Positions 16,510 to 26,595 of a stretch of 64,000 nt of DNA are shown in pieces; position 1 is the stretch's first letter; each line of letters begins with the position of its first letter. This stretch comes from JBKPNJ01 sp963695705. Its GTDB lineage: Bacteria > Actinomycetota > Actinomycetes > Propionibacteriales > Nocardioidaceae. The translations under genes and the position numbers were made by a program. Location of the stretch: positions 1 through 64,000 of the forward strand of contig CAVOHB010000003.1 of NCBI GenBank assembly GCA_963695705.1. Direction: 5' to 3'. Under the pieces are notes generated by a model. That model was not told where the DNA came from, did not search any database, and saw only the letters and a program-made list of their open reading frames with translations.

Positions 16510-17259
16510 ATGCCGAAGAACGTCAGTCGCCGCATCCCGCTTGCTCTCGTGGCCATTACCGGCCTGATGACCGCCGTGACCCTTTCTCCCGCCGGGGCCG
16601 CCGGCGCGGTAGCACCGATCACCTGCTTCGGTCAGCCGGTCACCATGATGGGAACCGACGGTCCTGACACCCTCATCGGGCTCGGGAACGTCAGGGACGT
16701 CATCTACGGCGGTGGCGGTGGCGACTACATCTCCGGCGGCGACTTCTACGACGGTGGTGACGCTCAGGATCTGCTCTGCGGCGGACCGGGCGCGGACCGG
16801 GTGAACGGATCTCCCGGCAACGACAGGCTCAACGGCGGCGGCGGCAGGGACTTCGTCGACGGCGGCAACGGCGCCGACGTCGAGCGCGGCAACGCCGGCA
16901 ACGACACCGTGGGCAAGGGCTCCTTCCAGGACGCCGACACCGCGAACGACATCAGCCGGGGTGGTCCGGGCAACAACATCGTCACGGGTGGCTGGGGCGA
17001 GGATCAGCTGTACGGGAATGCCGGAGCCGACCAGCTCTACGACGACGAGTGCGACGGCCCGACGGTTCTCGCCGGTGGTCGCGGCAACGACTACCTGGAG
17101 TCGTGGAGCTCGAGCTTCGACGGGTGGCACCAGAACGTCTGCAACTCGGTCGCGGACAATGTCATCGGCAGCACAGGCAATGACACCGCACAGCTCGACC
17201 GTCGCGACTCCGTCAGCACGGTGGAACACCTCACGCGGATCACCCAGCCGACCGGCTGA
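16510..17259 (+). CDS. Secreted RTX-like calcium-binding repeat protein
   Basis: A 249-residue protein. An N-terminal Sec signal peptide (RRIPLALVAITGLMTAVTLS, cleavage near AGAAG-A) precedes a mature chain built largely of hemolysin-type nonapeptides of the form GGxGxDxxx, for example GGGGGDYISGGD, SPGNDRLNGGGG and NAGADQLYDDE. These usually wind into a calcium-bound beta-roll. The Sec signal distinguishes it from type I secreted RTX toxins, which carry a C-terminal signal. No enzymatic domain is present. A GGGGAG ribosome site precedes the ATG. It lies upstream of the GH3 gene with only 34 bases between. Confidence 0.85.
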   Translation: MPKNVSRRIPLALVAITGLMTAVTLSPAGAAGAVAPITCFGQPVTMMGTDGPDTLIGLGNVRDVIYGGGGGDYISGGDFYDGGDAQDLLCGGPGADRVNGSPGNDRLNGGGGRDFVDGGNGADVERGNAGNDTVGKGSFQDADTANDISRGGPGNNIVTGGWGEDQLYGNAGADQLYDDECDGPTVLAGGRGNDYLESWSSSFDGWHQNVCNSVADNVIGSTGNDTAQLDRRDSVSTVEHLTRITQPTG

Positions 17260-17293
17260 CCCTGTCTCGGGCGGGATTCGAGGAGTGCAGCGC

Positions 17294-19714
17294 ATGACAG
17301 AGCCGCTCGTCACCCGCTACGGCGACCACCACCAGTCACGCGCACAGATCTGGACGGATCCGGAGCGACCACTGACCGAGCGAGTGCACGCCCTGCTGGC
17401 CGCCATGACTCTCGAGGAGAAGCTGGCTCAACTCGTGGGCGTCTGGGTCGGGGTCTCCGCAGACACCGGTGCGGTCGCGCCGACGGGGGATGAATTCTCC
17501 GCCGCGTTGCCGGCCTGGGACGAGTTGACCCGAGACGGTCTCGGGCAGCTCACCCGCGTTTTCGGAACCGCTCCTCTCGACCCGGAAGCCGGTGCTCGGG
17601 CCCTGGCGCAGGCACAACGCGGCATAGTCACCAACTCGCGGCTCGGCATCCCGGCGATGGCGCACGAGGAGTGTCTCACCGGTTTCACCGCCTGGACCGC
17701 GACGGTCTTCCCGACTCCCCTGGCCTGGGGCGCCAGCTTCGACCCGGGCACCGTCCGGCAGATGTCTGCTGGGATAGGCCGGCTGATGCGTTCTGTGGGT
17801 GTGCACCAGGGATTGTCCCCGGTGCTCGACGTCACCGTCGACGCCCGCTGGGGGCGAACGGAAGAGACCATGGGCGAGGATCCTTACCTGGTTTCGATCC
17901 TCGGAAGCGCCTATGCACGAGGTCTGGAAGACGCCGGGGTCGTCGCCACCTTGAAGCACTTCGCTGGGTACTCGGCCTCGCGTGCCGGCAGAAACCACGG
18001 GCCGGTGAGTGTCGGCCCGAGGGAGTTCAACGACCTCATACTCCCGCCCTTCGAAATGGCCATTCGCGATGGCAACGCCAGATCGGTGATGCACTCCTAC
18101 GCGGCCGTTGACGGCATCCCGCCGGCCGCCGACCGCCGGCTGCTCACCGGACTGCTCCGAGAGACCTACGGCTTCCGCGGGGTGGTCGTCTCGGACTACT
18201 TCGGCATCACATACCTCGAGACCACCCAGGGCATTGCCGACGATCGGGGCGCCGCCGCAGCTCTCGCGCTCGAGGCCGGAGTGGACGTGGAGCTGCCGAC
18301 GGTCAGCTGTTATGGCCAGCCGTTGCTCGACCGGATCCGGTCCGGCGAGGTCAGCGAGACTCTCGTCGACCGCGCGGTCGAGCGCGTCTTGCAACAGAAG
18401 GGCGAGCTCGGCCTTCTCGACGAGGACTGGAACCCGGAGCCCCCCGCCCTCCGCGACACCGAGCCGATCGACCTCGACCCGCCACACATGCGCGAACTCG
18501 CCGCGACCCTGGCCGAGCGGTCGGTTGCGCTGCTGGACAACCCGACCGCCGTCCTGCCGCTGGAGAGCCCCGGACGGCTGGCCGTCGTCGGGCCCTGCTC
18601 CGATGACGTCCTCGCCCTCATGGGCTGCTACTCATTCCCCAATCACGTCGGCGTACGGCATCCTGACGTACCGCTGGGGATCGAGATGGCGAGCCTGCTC
18701 GAGGGCATCCGACGGGAGTTCCCGGACTCGGTCGTTTTCCACGCCACCGGATGTCCCGTGCAGGAAACCGACCGCAGCGGCATCGCCGTCGCCGTGGACG
18801 CGGCTCGCGACGCCGACATCTGTATCGCCGTTCTCGGCGACCGGGCCGGGCTGTTCGGTCGAGGGACCTCCGGTGAGGGCTGCGATGCAGTGGACCTCGG
18901 GCTTCCTGGGGTTCAGAGCGAGCTCCTCGACGCCCTGCTCGACAGCGGCACCCCTGTGGTGCTGGTGCTGTTGACCGGTCGCCCCTATGCGCTGGGAGGC
19001 GGGTCGGACCGGCTGGCCGCGGTCGTCCAGGCCTTCTTCCCCGGCGAGGAAGGGGCCGGCGCAGTGGCGGGTGTGCTGAGCGGCAGGATCAACCCCTCGG
19101 GGCGGCTCCCGATACAGGTCCCCCGGAGCCCCTCGGGCCCGCCGCCGACCTACCTGCACCCGATCCTGGGCGGCCCCAACGGTGCCAGCTCGACCGATCC
19201 AACCCCGCGCTTCCCGTTCGGGCACGGTCTGTCCTACACCACGTTCTCCTACGAGGAGCTGTGCATCGACGAGGTGCCGGTCGTTGCGGACTCACCGCCG
19301 CCGGAGGTGCCCACGGACGGTGAGGTCACCATCGGATGCACCCTCCGCAACACCGGGACCAGAGCCGGTGCCGACGTCGTGCAGCTCTACCTGCACGACC
19401 CCGTCGCAAGTGTCACCCGCCCGATACGGCAATTGGTGGGCTTCACCCGGGTCGAGGTCGGGCCCGGCGAGAGCGCGCGCGTCACGTTCACCGTCCACGC
19501 CGACCGAACGTCGTTCACCGGCCGCGATCTCGAGCGGATCGTCGAACCCGGAGAGCTGCACCTGGAGATCGGCGCCTCGAGCCAGGACCTGCGGCTCGAG
19601 GCACGCATCCGCCTCACCGGCTCAACCCGCGTGTTGGGCCACGATCGCGTGCTCCACACCCCGGCAACGGTGCACGCGGTCCCCGAGCGGGCGTCCAGGC
19701 AGTTGCGGCGCTGA
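17294..19714 (+). CDS. Family 3 glycoside hydrolase (beta-glucosidase-type)
   Basis: An 806-residue GH3 enzyme. The (beta/alpha)8 domain carries VVATLKHFAGYSASRAGRNH with the Lys-His substrate-binding pair and the nucleophile Asp in VVVSDYFGI near residue 300. The second alpha/beta domain contains VGPCSDDVLALMGCYSFP, and the C-terminal fibronectin type III-like domain begins near TIGCTLRNTGTRAGADVVQL. No signal peptide is evident (TEPLVTRYGDHHQSRAQI), so it should be cytoplasmic. Beta-glucosidase or beta-xylosidase activity is most likely. ATG 17294 follows a GAGGAG site. Confidence 0.92.
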   Translation: MTEPLVTRYGDHHQSRAQIWTDPERPLTERVHALLAAMTLEEKLAQLVGVWVGVSADTGAVAPTGDEFSAALPAWDELTRDGLGQLTRVFGTAPLDPEAGARALAQAQRGIVTNSRLGIPAMAHEECLTGFTAWTATVFPTPLAWGASFDPGTVRQMSAGIGRLMRSVGVHQGLSPVLDVTVDARWGRTEETMGEDPYLVSILGSAYARGLEDAGVVATLKHFAGYSASRAGRNHGPVSVGPREFNDLILPPFEMAIRDGNARSVMHSYAAVDGIPPAADRRLLTGLLRETYGFRGVVVSDYFGITYLETTQGIADDRGAAAALALEAGVDVELPTVSCYGQPLLDRIRSGEVSETLVDRAVERVLQQKGELGLLDEDWNPEPPALRDTEPIDLDPPHMRELAATLAERSVALLDNPTAVLPLESPGRLAVVGPCSDDVLALMGCYSFPNHVGVRHPDVPLGIEMASLLEGIRREFPDSVVFHATGCPVQETDRSGIAVAVDAARDADICIAVLGDRAGLFGRGTSGEGCDAVDLGLPGVQSELLDALLDSGTPVVLVLLTGRPYALGGGSDRLAAVVQAFFPGEEGAGAVAGVLSGRINPSGRLPIQVPRSPSGPPPTYLHPILGGPNGASSTDPTPRFPFGHGLSYTTFSYEELCIDEVPVVADSPPPEVPTDGEVTIGCTLRNTGTRAGADVVQLYLHDPVASVTRPIRQLVGFTRVEVGPGESARVTFTVHADRTSFTGRDLERIVEPGELHLEIGASSQDLRLEARIRLTGSTRVLGHDRVLHTPATVHAVPERASRQLRR

Positions 19715-19781
19715 GCCTGCGGCCGCGCCTGCCTAGCCGGGACCATCGCGCCGCCGACTCCTTGAGGCAAGCGCTCAGTGC

Positions 19782-20788
19782 CTAGGTCATCTCGACGACG
19801 GTCTTCAGCCCGGTTCTCGCGACAGCCACCTCGAACGCCTCGGCGACCTGCTCGAGGGGATATCGGGCGCTTACCAAGCTGGCTATGTCGACCAGTCCCC
19901 CCATGACAAGAGATGTCGCACGCGGATAGACCTCCGACATCCGGCGTGACATCGCGATCGTGAGGCCCTTGCGCCGGGCGAGCGCCGCCGGGAATGAGGT
20001 CATGTCGGTGTCCGGAATCCCGGCCAGGACGATGCGGCCGCCGGGTCGAACCAGCTGCATGGCGGTCTCCACGGCCGGGTCAGTGCCGGCGATCTCGAAC
20101 GCCACGTCCACGCCGAGTCCCCCCAGCTGCGTCAGGGCCGGCCGGAGGTCCTCGCCCGGCGAAAGGACCACGTCCGCGCCCAGCCGCTGAGCCGCTTCGC
20201 GCCGATGGTCCAACGGCTCGACCGCGATCACCGTCGTTGCGCCCGCCGCACGCGTGGCCTGGAGCAGCATCAGCCCGATCGGTCCGCACCCCACGACCGC
20301 GACGGCCGAGCCGAGACGGATGTGGCCGAGGTCGATGGCGTGCACCGCCACGCCGAGCGGCTCGAGCAGCGCGCCGTCGACGCCGGTCAGCGGCGGCGAC
20401 AGCGGGTGCAGCAACTCCGTCGGCCAGGCAAGGTACTCGCGCAGGGCACCGTCGTTCGTCCCATGCCCGGCGAAGGCCACCGTGGGACACAGGTGACGAT
20501 GTTCCCGCTCGGCAGGTCGGGCAGACGCCGCATGGTATGGCCGGGATCGACCGCGACTGCTTCGCCGGTGCGGGGTCCGCTGTCGATGACGCCCGAGAAT
20601 TCGTGACCGACGACGAGCGGGGCTTCCAGCTGGGCGTCCCCGATGCCGCCCTCCGCATACCAGTGAAGATCCGAACCGCACAGTCCCACCGCTGTCACAC
20701 GGATCAGGGACCAGCCGACCGGGACCTGTGGAACCGGTTCGTCGGTCACTCGCAGATCCCCGCGGCCGTACAGCCTCGCGACCCTCAC
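19782..20788 (-). pseudogene. Zinc-dependent polyol/L-idonate dehydrogenase-like gene, frameshifted twice
   Basis: The N-terminal third (AVGLCGSDLHWYAEGGIGD, PLVVGHEFSGVI) is read in one frame, the zinc loop IPCGVCPTCRAG in a second and the rest (HRHLCPTVAFAGHG, AVVGCGPIGLMLLQATRAAG) in a third. Skipping one base near 20543 and one near 20506 restores a 334-residue dehydrogenase, the usual length for sorbitol/idonate dehydrogenases. The flanking amidase is broken in the same way. Either sequence error or a recently inactivated gene would fit; conserved residues on both sides of each break favour error. Confidence 0.8.
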
Positions 20789-20839
20789 ATGGCCCCCTCA
20801 CGCGGCTCAGCCAACCGGTCGGCCAACCAGGACTGAAGA

Positions 20840-22184
20840 CTAGCCATCCGCCTGACTGTCGAGGAGCACGCACTGCTCGCTCTCGAGAGCCGCCGCGGCC
20901 TGCAGCAGCAGTGCCTCGGTCGGCGCGACAAGCTGTGCCGACAGCGCCCGCTTGCCGTCGCGTCCGACGGGCACGCTGATCGCCGCCAGCCCGGCCAGGT
21001 TCCATGGCTGCGTGTAGGTGATCGAACGGGCCGCGTCGAGGTACGTGGAGAGATAGCCGCGACCGTCCGCCCAGCCCGCGGGCGGCGCCTGCCGGGCGAC
21101 GACAGGCGTCAAGAGCACGTCGAAGTCGGCGAACCAGTCCAGTGCCCGATCGCGCCAGCGTTGTGCCTCCTCGGGTCGCGGGCGGCCCCGGCGGCGGAGC
21201 CTGGCGCCTTTCGCAACGACGCTCCTGGTGCGTGGCTCGAGCTCGGACAGCGGCAGCCCGAGCGCGTCGACCTCTTCGGCGACTCCGGCCAGCCAGTGCC
21301 GGATCCACGACTGGATCAGCGTGCGCGGGTACGGCGGCTCGGCTCTGCTGACGTCGTGCCCCGCCGCGCGCACCAGGGTCTCGGCCTGCTCGAGGCCGGC
21401 GACGGCGGCCCGGTCGGGCCGGGCCAGCGGATTCGGCGGACGACGCGACACGGCGATCCGGAGCGGCCGGTCCGCCGCGACCGCCGCCAGCCGGGTGGCC
21501 GGACAGCACGCCCAGGGCGAGTGCCGCGTCATCGACGGTCCCGGTGACCGGTCCCGCCACGGAGCAGCCGTACCAGTGCGACTCCGCCGCCCGCGGCAGC
21601 GCGACGGTACCCCGGGCCGGCTTCAACCCGACGACGCCGCAGTTGGCGGCCGGGACGCGGAGCGAGCCGCCGCCGTCGGTACCGAGCGCCAGCGGGACCA
21701 TCCCGCTGGCCACTGCCGCGGCGCCGCCTCCGGTGGACCCGCCGGCGTTGCGTGACGGGTCGAGCGGGTTCCGGGTGCCGCCCGTGGCGGTGGACTCGGT
21801 GAGCGCCCAGATCGCCAGCTCCGGCATCCGCGTCTTGCCGACCACGACGGCTCCGGCCGCGCGCAGCCGACGTACCAGCTCGTCGTCGGCCGCGGCCGGC
21901 TCCGTCGAGGTGGCCGCGGAGCCGTGCCGGGTCGGCAGCCCCGCCACGTCGATGTTGTCCTTGATCGCCACCGGCACCCCGGCCAGTGGCAGTGAGGTGA
22001 GGTCGGTTCGGGCGGACAGAGCGGCCGCCTCGGCCCGGGCGGCCTCGGTCGCGACGACCTGGAAGGCCCCGAGCCGGGGGTCGAGCGCGTCGATCCGCGC
22101 CAGCGACGTCTCAACGACGTCTTGTGGGCTGCGCCGCCCGGCGTGGACGTCGGCGGCGATCGCAACTGCGGTGTCTGTGTTCAT
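20840..22184 (-). pseudogene. Amidase signature enzyme, one frameshift
   Basis: The first ~230 codons carry the catalytic Lys (PVAIKDNIDVAG), the glycine-rich NAGGSTGGGAAAV and the nucleophile block GTDGGGSLRVPAANCG. The remaining part, including LLTPVVARQAPPAG and TQPWNLAGLAAISVPVG, is in another frame. Skipping one base near 21491-21497 gives one 447-residue protein, a normal length for GatA-like amidases. It lies upstream of the dehydrogenase on the same strand. Substrate unknown. Confidence 0.8.
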
Positions 22185-22241
22185 GCGGTCAAGGTTCGCG
22201 GGCCGGCTGGGCGCGCCACATCGGGCGATCGCCCGATCTTG

Positions 22242-23825
22242 CTAGTCGTCGCTGCTGAGCAGACCCTGCTCGATCGCGTAGAACGCCGCCGCGCCGCGGG
22301 TGGTGACACCGAGCCTGGTGAAGATCTGTTCCAGGTGGGCGTTCACCGTCTTCGGGGAGATATGCAGCGCCTCGGCGGTCTGCCGGTTGGTGGCGCCACG
22401 GGCGACCTGGGCCAGGACGTCGCGTTGCCGCTCGGTGAGACCGGTCTGGCTGACCGTCGTGGAGCCGCGGGGGGCGTCGAGAATCGCGTCGACGACCCAG
22501 CCGGGCAGCCGTCCGTCGGTCACCTGGTCGCACATGAGCTGGTTTCGCTCGCGTGGCGGGAGCGGCGGGCGCTGGGCGCGCGGTTCGCTCAGCGCTTCGT
22601 ACATGTCCGCGGCGGCGACAATCGTGGCGACGGGTTTCAGCGCCCGGGCTCCGCGGTGGTACCCGCTCCCGTCGATCCGCTCATGGTGCGCGCCGGCGAC
22701 CGCCGCCACCTGCTCCAGTGCTGGGCATCGCGCGAGCACCCTTTCGCTGACGTACGGGTGCATTCGTACGCGCTCGAACTGCGTCGCGTTCAACGGGCCG
22801 TCCTTGTCCCAGATGGACGCCGAGGTCGCCACCTTCCCCAGGTCGTGCACCCATCCGGCCCGCCGGGCGAGCTCCACGTCTCCGGCAGGCAGCCCCGCGA
22901 CCCTCGCCACCGTCGCCGCCCGGGCGGACACGGCTCCCGAGTGGCCTCTGGTGTAGGCCGACTTCAGATCGGCGACCGCACCGACCGCGGTCAGCGCCGC
23001 GTCGAGGGCGGCGTCGCCGAATTCGACCGGTTGCGCGGGTTCGAGGGCGAGTACGGCCTGCTGGTCCAACTCCTCCTCGGCAGCCGGCCGCAACTCGTCG
23101 GCCGACCGCAGTACGAGCGCGACCAGCTGCGGATCGAGGATCGATCCCGCACGGGTGCTGATCACCGCCAGAGCGTCATCCCAGCCGGACGTTCGCGTTG
23201 CCAGCTCCAGCAGGTTGGCGACCTGCTCGACGCGGACCGGGAGTCCGATCCCATCGCCCTTGAACAGGCCCGGGTTGCCCTTGCCGTCGAAACGCTCGAA
23301 CACCTGCCGCAGGCCGGACGCCACCCGCCTGGGGAGCGCAAGCTTGGTGGCGAACAGGTACCCAACTTCGCAGCTCGCCACTTCGTGCTCACGGACCACC
23401 CGTGGCGCCGATGCCAGGAACCGGGCGGACTCCAGAACCCTCGTGGCGAGGCGGTCATCGGCGTAGAGCCGGCGGGTGGCCGCGAAGACGGCACCGATGT
23501 CTCGCGCGTCGACGTCGACGAAGGTGGCGCTCACGGCGAGCTCGTCGCCGAGTGCCGCAGCCATCTCGGGAGCGGTGGCGGTGCAGCCGATGAAGCGGAG
23601 CAGCGAGAGGTAGAAGACGGCCTGGGAGTCCTGTTCGTCGAGGTCGGCGATCTCGGCAACGCGCATCGCGATGCGGCAGGTTCGCAGCGCCTGTTCCTCC
23701 GGCAGTCCCTTGGCGAAGTCGGTCGCGGTCGACACGGCGGCCAGTAGCTCCGCCGCCCGTACCACGCCGTCGTCGCTGCGCGCGCGGCTGCTCCGGTGGT
23801 CGCCGTTCCCAGGCATGGCGACCAT
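22242..23825 (-). CDS. HD-GYP domain protein with C-terminal LuxR helix-turn-helix
   Basis: A 527-residue regulator with an unusual domain order. A degenerate first HD-like half (with FERFDGKGNPGLFKGDGIG) is followed by a well-conserved HD-GYP core: GHSGAVSARAA, the metal pair WVHDLGKVA, HPYVSERVL and AHHERIDGSGYHRG. The last ~65 residues are a LuxR/GerE helix-turn-helix (GLTERQRDVLAQVARGATN, then ALHISPKTVNAHLEQIF). HD-GYP domains degrade cyclic di-GMP or related signals, so the protein may couple nucleotide hydrolysis to DNA binding. It lies upstream of the amidase on the same strand. Confidence 0.88.
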   Translation of the reverse strand: MVAMPGNGDHRSSRARSDDGVVRAAELLAAVSTATDFAKGLPEEQALRTCRIAMRVAEIADLDEQDSQAVFYLSLLRFIGCTATAPEMAAALGDELAVSATFVDVDARDIGAVFAATRRLYADDRLATRVLESARFLASAPRVVREHEVASCEVGYLFATKLALPRRVASGLRQVFERFDGKGNPGLFKGDGIGLPVRVEQVANLLELATRTSGWDDALAVISTRAGSILDPQLVALVLRSADELRPAAEEELDQQAVLALEPAQPVEFGDAALDAALTAVGAVADLKSAYTRGHSGAVSARAATVARVAGLPAGDVELARRAGWVHDLGKVATSASIWDKDGPLNATQFERVRMHPYVSERVLARCPALEQVAAVAGAHHERIDGSGYHRGARALKPVATIVAAADMYEALSEPRAQRPPLPPRERNQLMCDQVTDGRLPGWVVDAILDAPRGSTTVSQTGLTERQRDVLAQVARGATNRQTAEALHISPKTVNAHLEQIFTRLGVTTRGAAAFYAIEQGLLSSDD

Positions 23826-23885
23826 CTTCGTGGATCAACCGCCGGGTCGCCTATGCCCAGCGGCCGGGATTTTCACCACCTTGAC

Positions 23886-25247
23886 CTAGAGGGTGGGGTC
23901 GCTCACCCTGCCGATGAACAGGGGTGCGGAGGTCTCGACGTCGAAGAGGACGAACAGGAACGGCCGATCGGCCTTGAGGACGACCTGGTTCGCGGGCAGC
24001 GACGTCGTGTCCAGAACGACGGCGGTCGCGGCGGCGGCTTCGGTTCCATGCTCGTCGACGGCGATGAAAGCCTGGTGCAGGACCGCGGAGATGTACAGCT
24101 GGGCCTGGCTTGTCATGCCGCTGAAGTCGGCACGCACCGGGTCGAAGGCGGTCGGCATCCCCAGGGCGATGAGTTGGTCATCGAGTCCGAACCGGGCACG
24201 GAACGTGAAACGAGGCAGCTCGACCCGCATCGAAGCGACCGGTTGGAAGCTGGTGAGGAGCTTGCCGAGCATCGGGCCGGCCATGGAGGCTTGGACCTCC
24301 TCCAGGCGGCCAGGGTCCGGAAGCACCACGGCCATCGCGAGCTCCCCGCCGGCGTAGCTCAACCGGCCGGCTTGCCAACCTGGGCCGGTTGCGAACGCCC
24401 CCTCTTTCATCGTGTTGGCCATCGTGTCGGCCTGGACGGTCGAACCATCGGCCTTGTGAAAGGGCTTCCGGCTGGTGAGGACCGGTTCGAAGGGCTCCTC
24501 CCAGGGAGCCTTCAGATAGATCGCGTTGACCAGTACCAGCCGGGTGAGAGCGCTGAGCAGACCCGGCGGGATGATGTCCGGGATCTTGTCGTGGGTCGCC
24601 GCGGCGGTCCAGTCGTTGATCAGCTCCGTGGCTCCGGCGGCGTCACGCTTGTAGTCGACGAGTCGCATCCCGGCGCCGTAGTCACGAGCCAGCGCGTCGA
24701 GGAAGGCGGGCTGCCAGGTCGTTCCCCGCTGGCCCCATAGGGAGTTGGCAACGTCGAGCGACACCAGGCCCCGGCTTCCGTCGGTCCGGGTCTTGCGACC
24801 GGCACGGTTGTCCAACAGCCGGGCCAACGAGTTGAGGCCACCGTTGAGCTCTCCAAGCGCAGGTGCGTGCAGGACGGCGTCCATCTCTGTGGCGGTCGTC
24901 CCGGCCGCTCCGTTGCGGGTCATCGCCAGCGCCATGGCCACCGAGTACGGCGAGCAGACGAGGTTGTCGGTACCGGCCGCGGCCAGGCGCTTGAACAGGT
25001 CGCCGGTCAGAGCCTGGACGCTGGTGACCGCGTCGGGCAGCGCCGCCATCGACCCGCGGCTGCGACTGACCTTCGACAGCGCCAACCCTGCCGAGCCGGG
25101 CCCGGCTCCGGCGGAGGAGCCTTCGTCGCCGCCCGTGCCGCAGCCCGCCAGCGGCAGCGCGAGAGCCGCGCCGATGGGAGTCAGCGCCAGCGCCCTGAGC
25201 ACGTCGCGTCGGGTCATCACGCGCCTAGGACGCGCGACCAGTGGCAT
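23886..25247 (-). CDS. Lipoprotein serpin (serine protease inhibitor)
   Basis: A serpin of about 453 residues, uncommon in bacteria. The N-terminus has an RR-type signal (MTRRDVLRALALTPIGAALA) ending in lipobox LPLAGC, so the inhibitor should be tethered outside the membrane. Serpin landmarks are NLVCSPYSVAMALAMTRNGA, VLVNAIYLKAPWEEPF, the hinge DEHGTEAAAATAVVL and the C-terminal RPFLFVLFDVETSAPLFIG. The alanine-rich hinge is the inhibitory form. Candidate starts are codons at 25247 and ATG 25217; the latter places the twin-arginine closest to the start. It could protect the cell from foreign proteases. Confidence 0.92.
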   Translation of the reverse strand: MPLVARPRRVMTRRDVLRALALTPIGAALALPLAGCGTGGDEGSSAGAGPGSAGLALSKVSRSRGSMAALPDAVTSVQALTGDLFKRLAAAGTDNLVCSPYSVAMALAMTRNGAAGTTATEMDAVLHAPALGELNGGLNSLARLLDNRAGRKTRTDGSRGLVSLDVANSLWGQRGTTWQPAFLDALARDYGAGMRLVDYKRDAAGATELINDWTAAATHDKIPDIIPPGLLSALTRLVLVNAIYLKAPWEEPFEPVLTSRKPFHKADGSTVQADTMANTMKEGAFATGPGWQAGRLSYAGGELAMAVVLPDPGRLEEVQASMAGPMLGKLLTSFQPVASMRVELPRFTFRARFGLDDQLIALGMPTAFDPVRADFSGMTSQAQLYISAVLHQAFIAVDEHGTEAAAATAVVLDTTSLPANQVVLKADRPFLFVLFDVETSAPLFIGRVSDPTL

Positions 25248-25413
25248 TCGTTCCCGCTCGGCACGCGGCCGCAACGCTCGGATCCTTTACCGCGTCTTGC
25301 TGCCCCGCCGAACCACACCGGGAATCGTGCTGGTCGCAACCCCAGAGGATGGGGCGCGAAAAAGGCCGGGATTCGACCGTGATGTCCAGGCTTGCCTCCT
25401 TTATGCTCAATCC

Positions 25414-26595
25414 GTGACCGCGCTGTCGCGTTACGTATCGGCTGGTGATGTGGGGACAGATGCACCGCCGATCTGTCTGTCCACTCCCGACGTCGGACCG
25501 CTGGAAGAGTCGTTCGCGCTGGACGCGATCCGCTCTGGCTGGGTCGCACCCGTCGGCCCCCACCTCGCCGCCTTCGAGGCCGAGGTGGCACAACGCTGCG
25601 GACGGGCTCACGGCGTCGGGCTCAGTTCCGGCACCGCCGCCCTGCACCTGGCGCTGCTCGAGCTGGGCGTCGGGCCCGGGTCGGTCGTCGTGGTGCCGAC
25701 ACTGACCTTCGTCGCCAGCGCCAACGCGGTGCTGTACACCGGCGCCACCCCCGTATTCGTGGATTGCGATCCAGCCACCGGCAACGTCGATGCCGGGGTG
25801 TTGGCGGATGCCCTCCGCACACTGAGTGCCGAGGGAACGCGGGTCTCCCTGGTCATCACCGTCGATCTCTTCGGAAAGTGCGTCGACTACAACGCCGTGC
25901 AGGTGGTCTGCGATGCCTACGGCGTACCGATCCTCGAGGACTCAGCCGAAGCTCTGGGGGCGGAGTACTCGGGCCGGCCCGCGGGATCGTTCGGGGTCGC
26001 CGCCGTCCTCTCCTTCAACGGCAACAAGATCATGACCACGAGCGGCGGCGGAATGCTGCTGACTGACGATGCAGCGCTCGCCGAACGCGTGCGCTACCGG
26101 AGCACGCAGGCACGCCAGCCCGTCGCCCACTATGAGCACACCGAGATCGGGTTCAACTATCGGCTGAGCAACGTCCTCGCTGCCATCGGCCGGGCGCAGT
26201 TGCAGCGGCTCGACACGATGATCGCCCGTCGTCGGGCCATGCGGCTTCATTACACGGAGCTGTTCCACTCGGTGGCGGGCGTGGAGATCTTTCAGCATCG
26301 CGGTGACGCGTGGGACAACTGCTGGCTCACCTCCGTGCTCGTTCGGCCTGACGTGACCGGCTGGACGGCCGCGGCAATGTCCCAGGAACTGGCGGCGAAG
26401 GACATCGAGAGCCGACCACTCTGGAAACCCATGCATCGGCAGCCCGTCTTCGGTGATGAGCGCGCGTTCGTCACGGGTGTGGCCGACAGCCTGTTCGGCG
26501 CAGGTCTGGCCCTGCCGAGCGGGTCGGCTCTCACCTCTGAGCAGATCGAAAGGATCAACGACGCCATCGCGGAATTCCTTGCGAGTCATCGGTGA
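25414..26595 (+). CDS. DegT/DnrJ/EryC1-family sugar aminotransferase (PglE-like)
   Basis: A 393-residue PLP-dependent aminotransferase starting at GTG 25414. Landmarks are GLSSGTAALHLALLELGVG, VDLFGKCVDYNAV, ILEDSAEALGAEYSGRPAGS and the PLP lysine in SFNGNKIMTTSGGG. Such enzymes aminate UDP-4-keto-6-deoxy sugars. The stop overlaps the GTG of a sugar-phosphate transferase whose stop overlaps the start of an acetyltransferase, the gene set of UDP-N,N'-diacetylbacillosamine synthesis. The 4,6-dehydratase that would supply the keto sugar is encoded at 34922-36740. Confidence 0.88.
   Translation: MTALSRYVSAGDVGTDAPPICLSTPDVGPLEESFALDAIRSGWVAPVGPHLAAFEAEVAQRCGRAHGVGLSSGTAALHLALLELGVGPGSVVVVPTLTFVASANAVLYTGATPVFVDCDPATGNVDAGVLADALRTLSAEGTRVSLVITVDLFGKCVDYNAVQVVCDAYGVPILEDSAEALGAEYSGRPAGSFGVAAVLSFNGNKIMTTSGGGMLLTDDAALAERVRYRSTQARQPVAHYEHTEIGFNYRLSNVLAAIGRAQLQRLDTMIARRRAMRLHYTELFHSVAGVEIFQHRGDAWDNCWLTSVLVRPDVTGWTAAAMSQELAAKDIESRPLWKPMHRQPVFGDERAFVTGVADSLFGAGLALPSGSALTSEQIERINDAIAEFLASHR

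Noticed and set aside
22122..23747. Long plus-strand open frame opposite the HD-GYP/LuxR gene
   Set aside because: High GC makes antisense frames stay open; it has no recognisable motif, while the minus frame carries full HD-GYP and LuxR domains.
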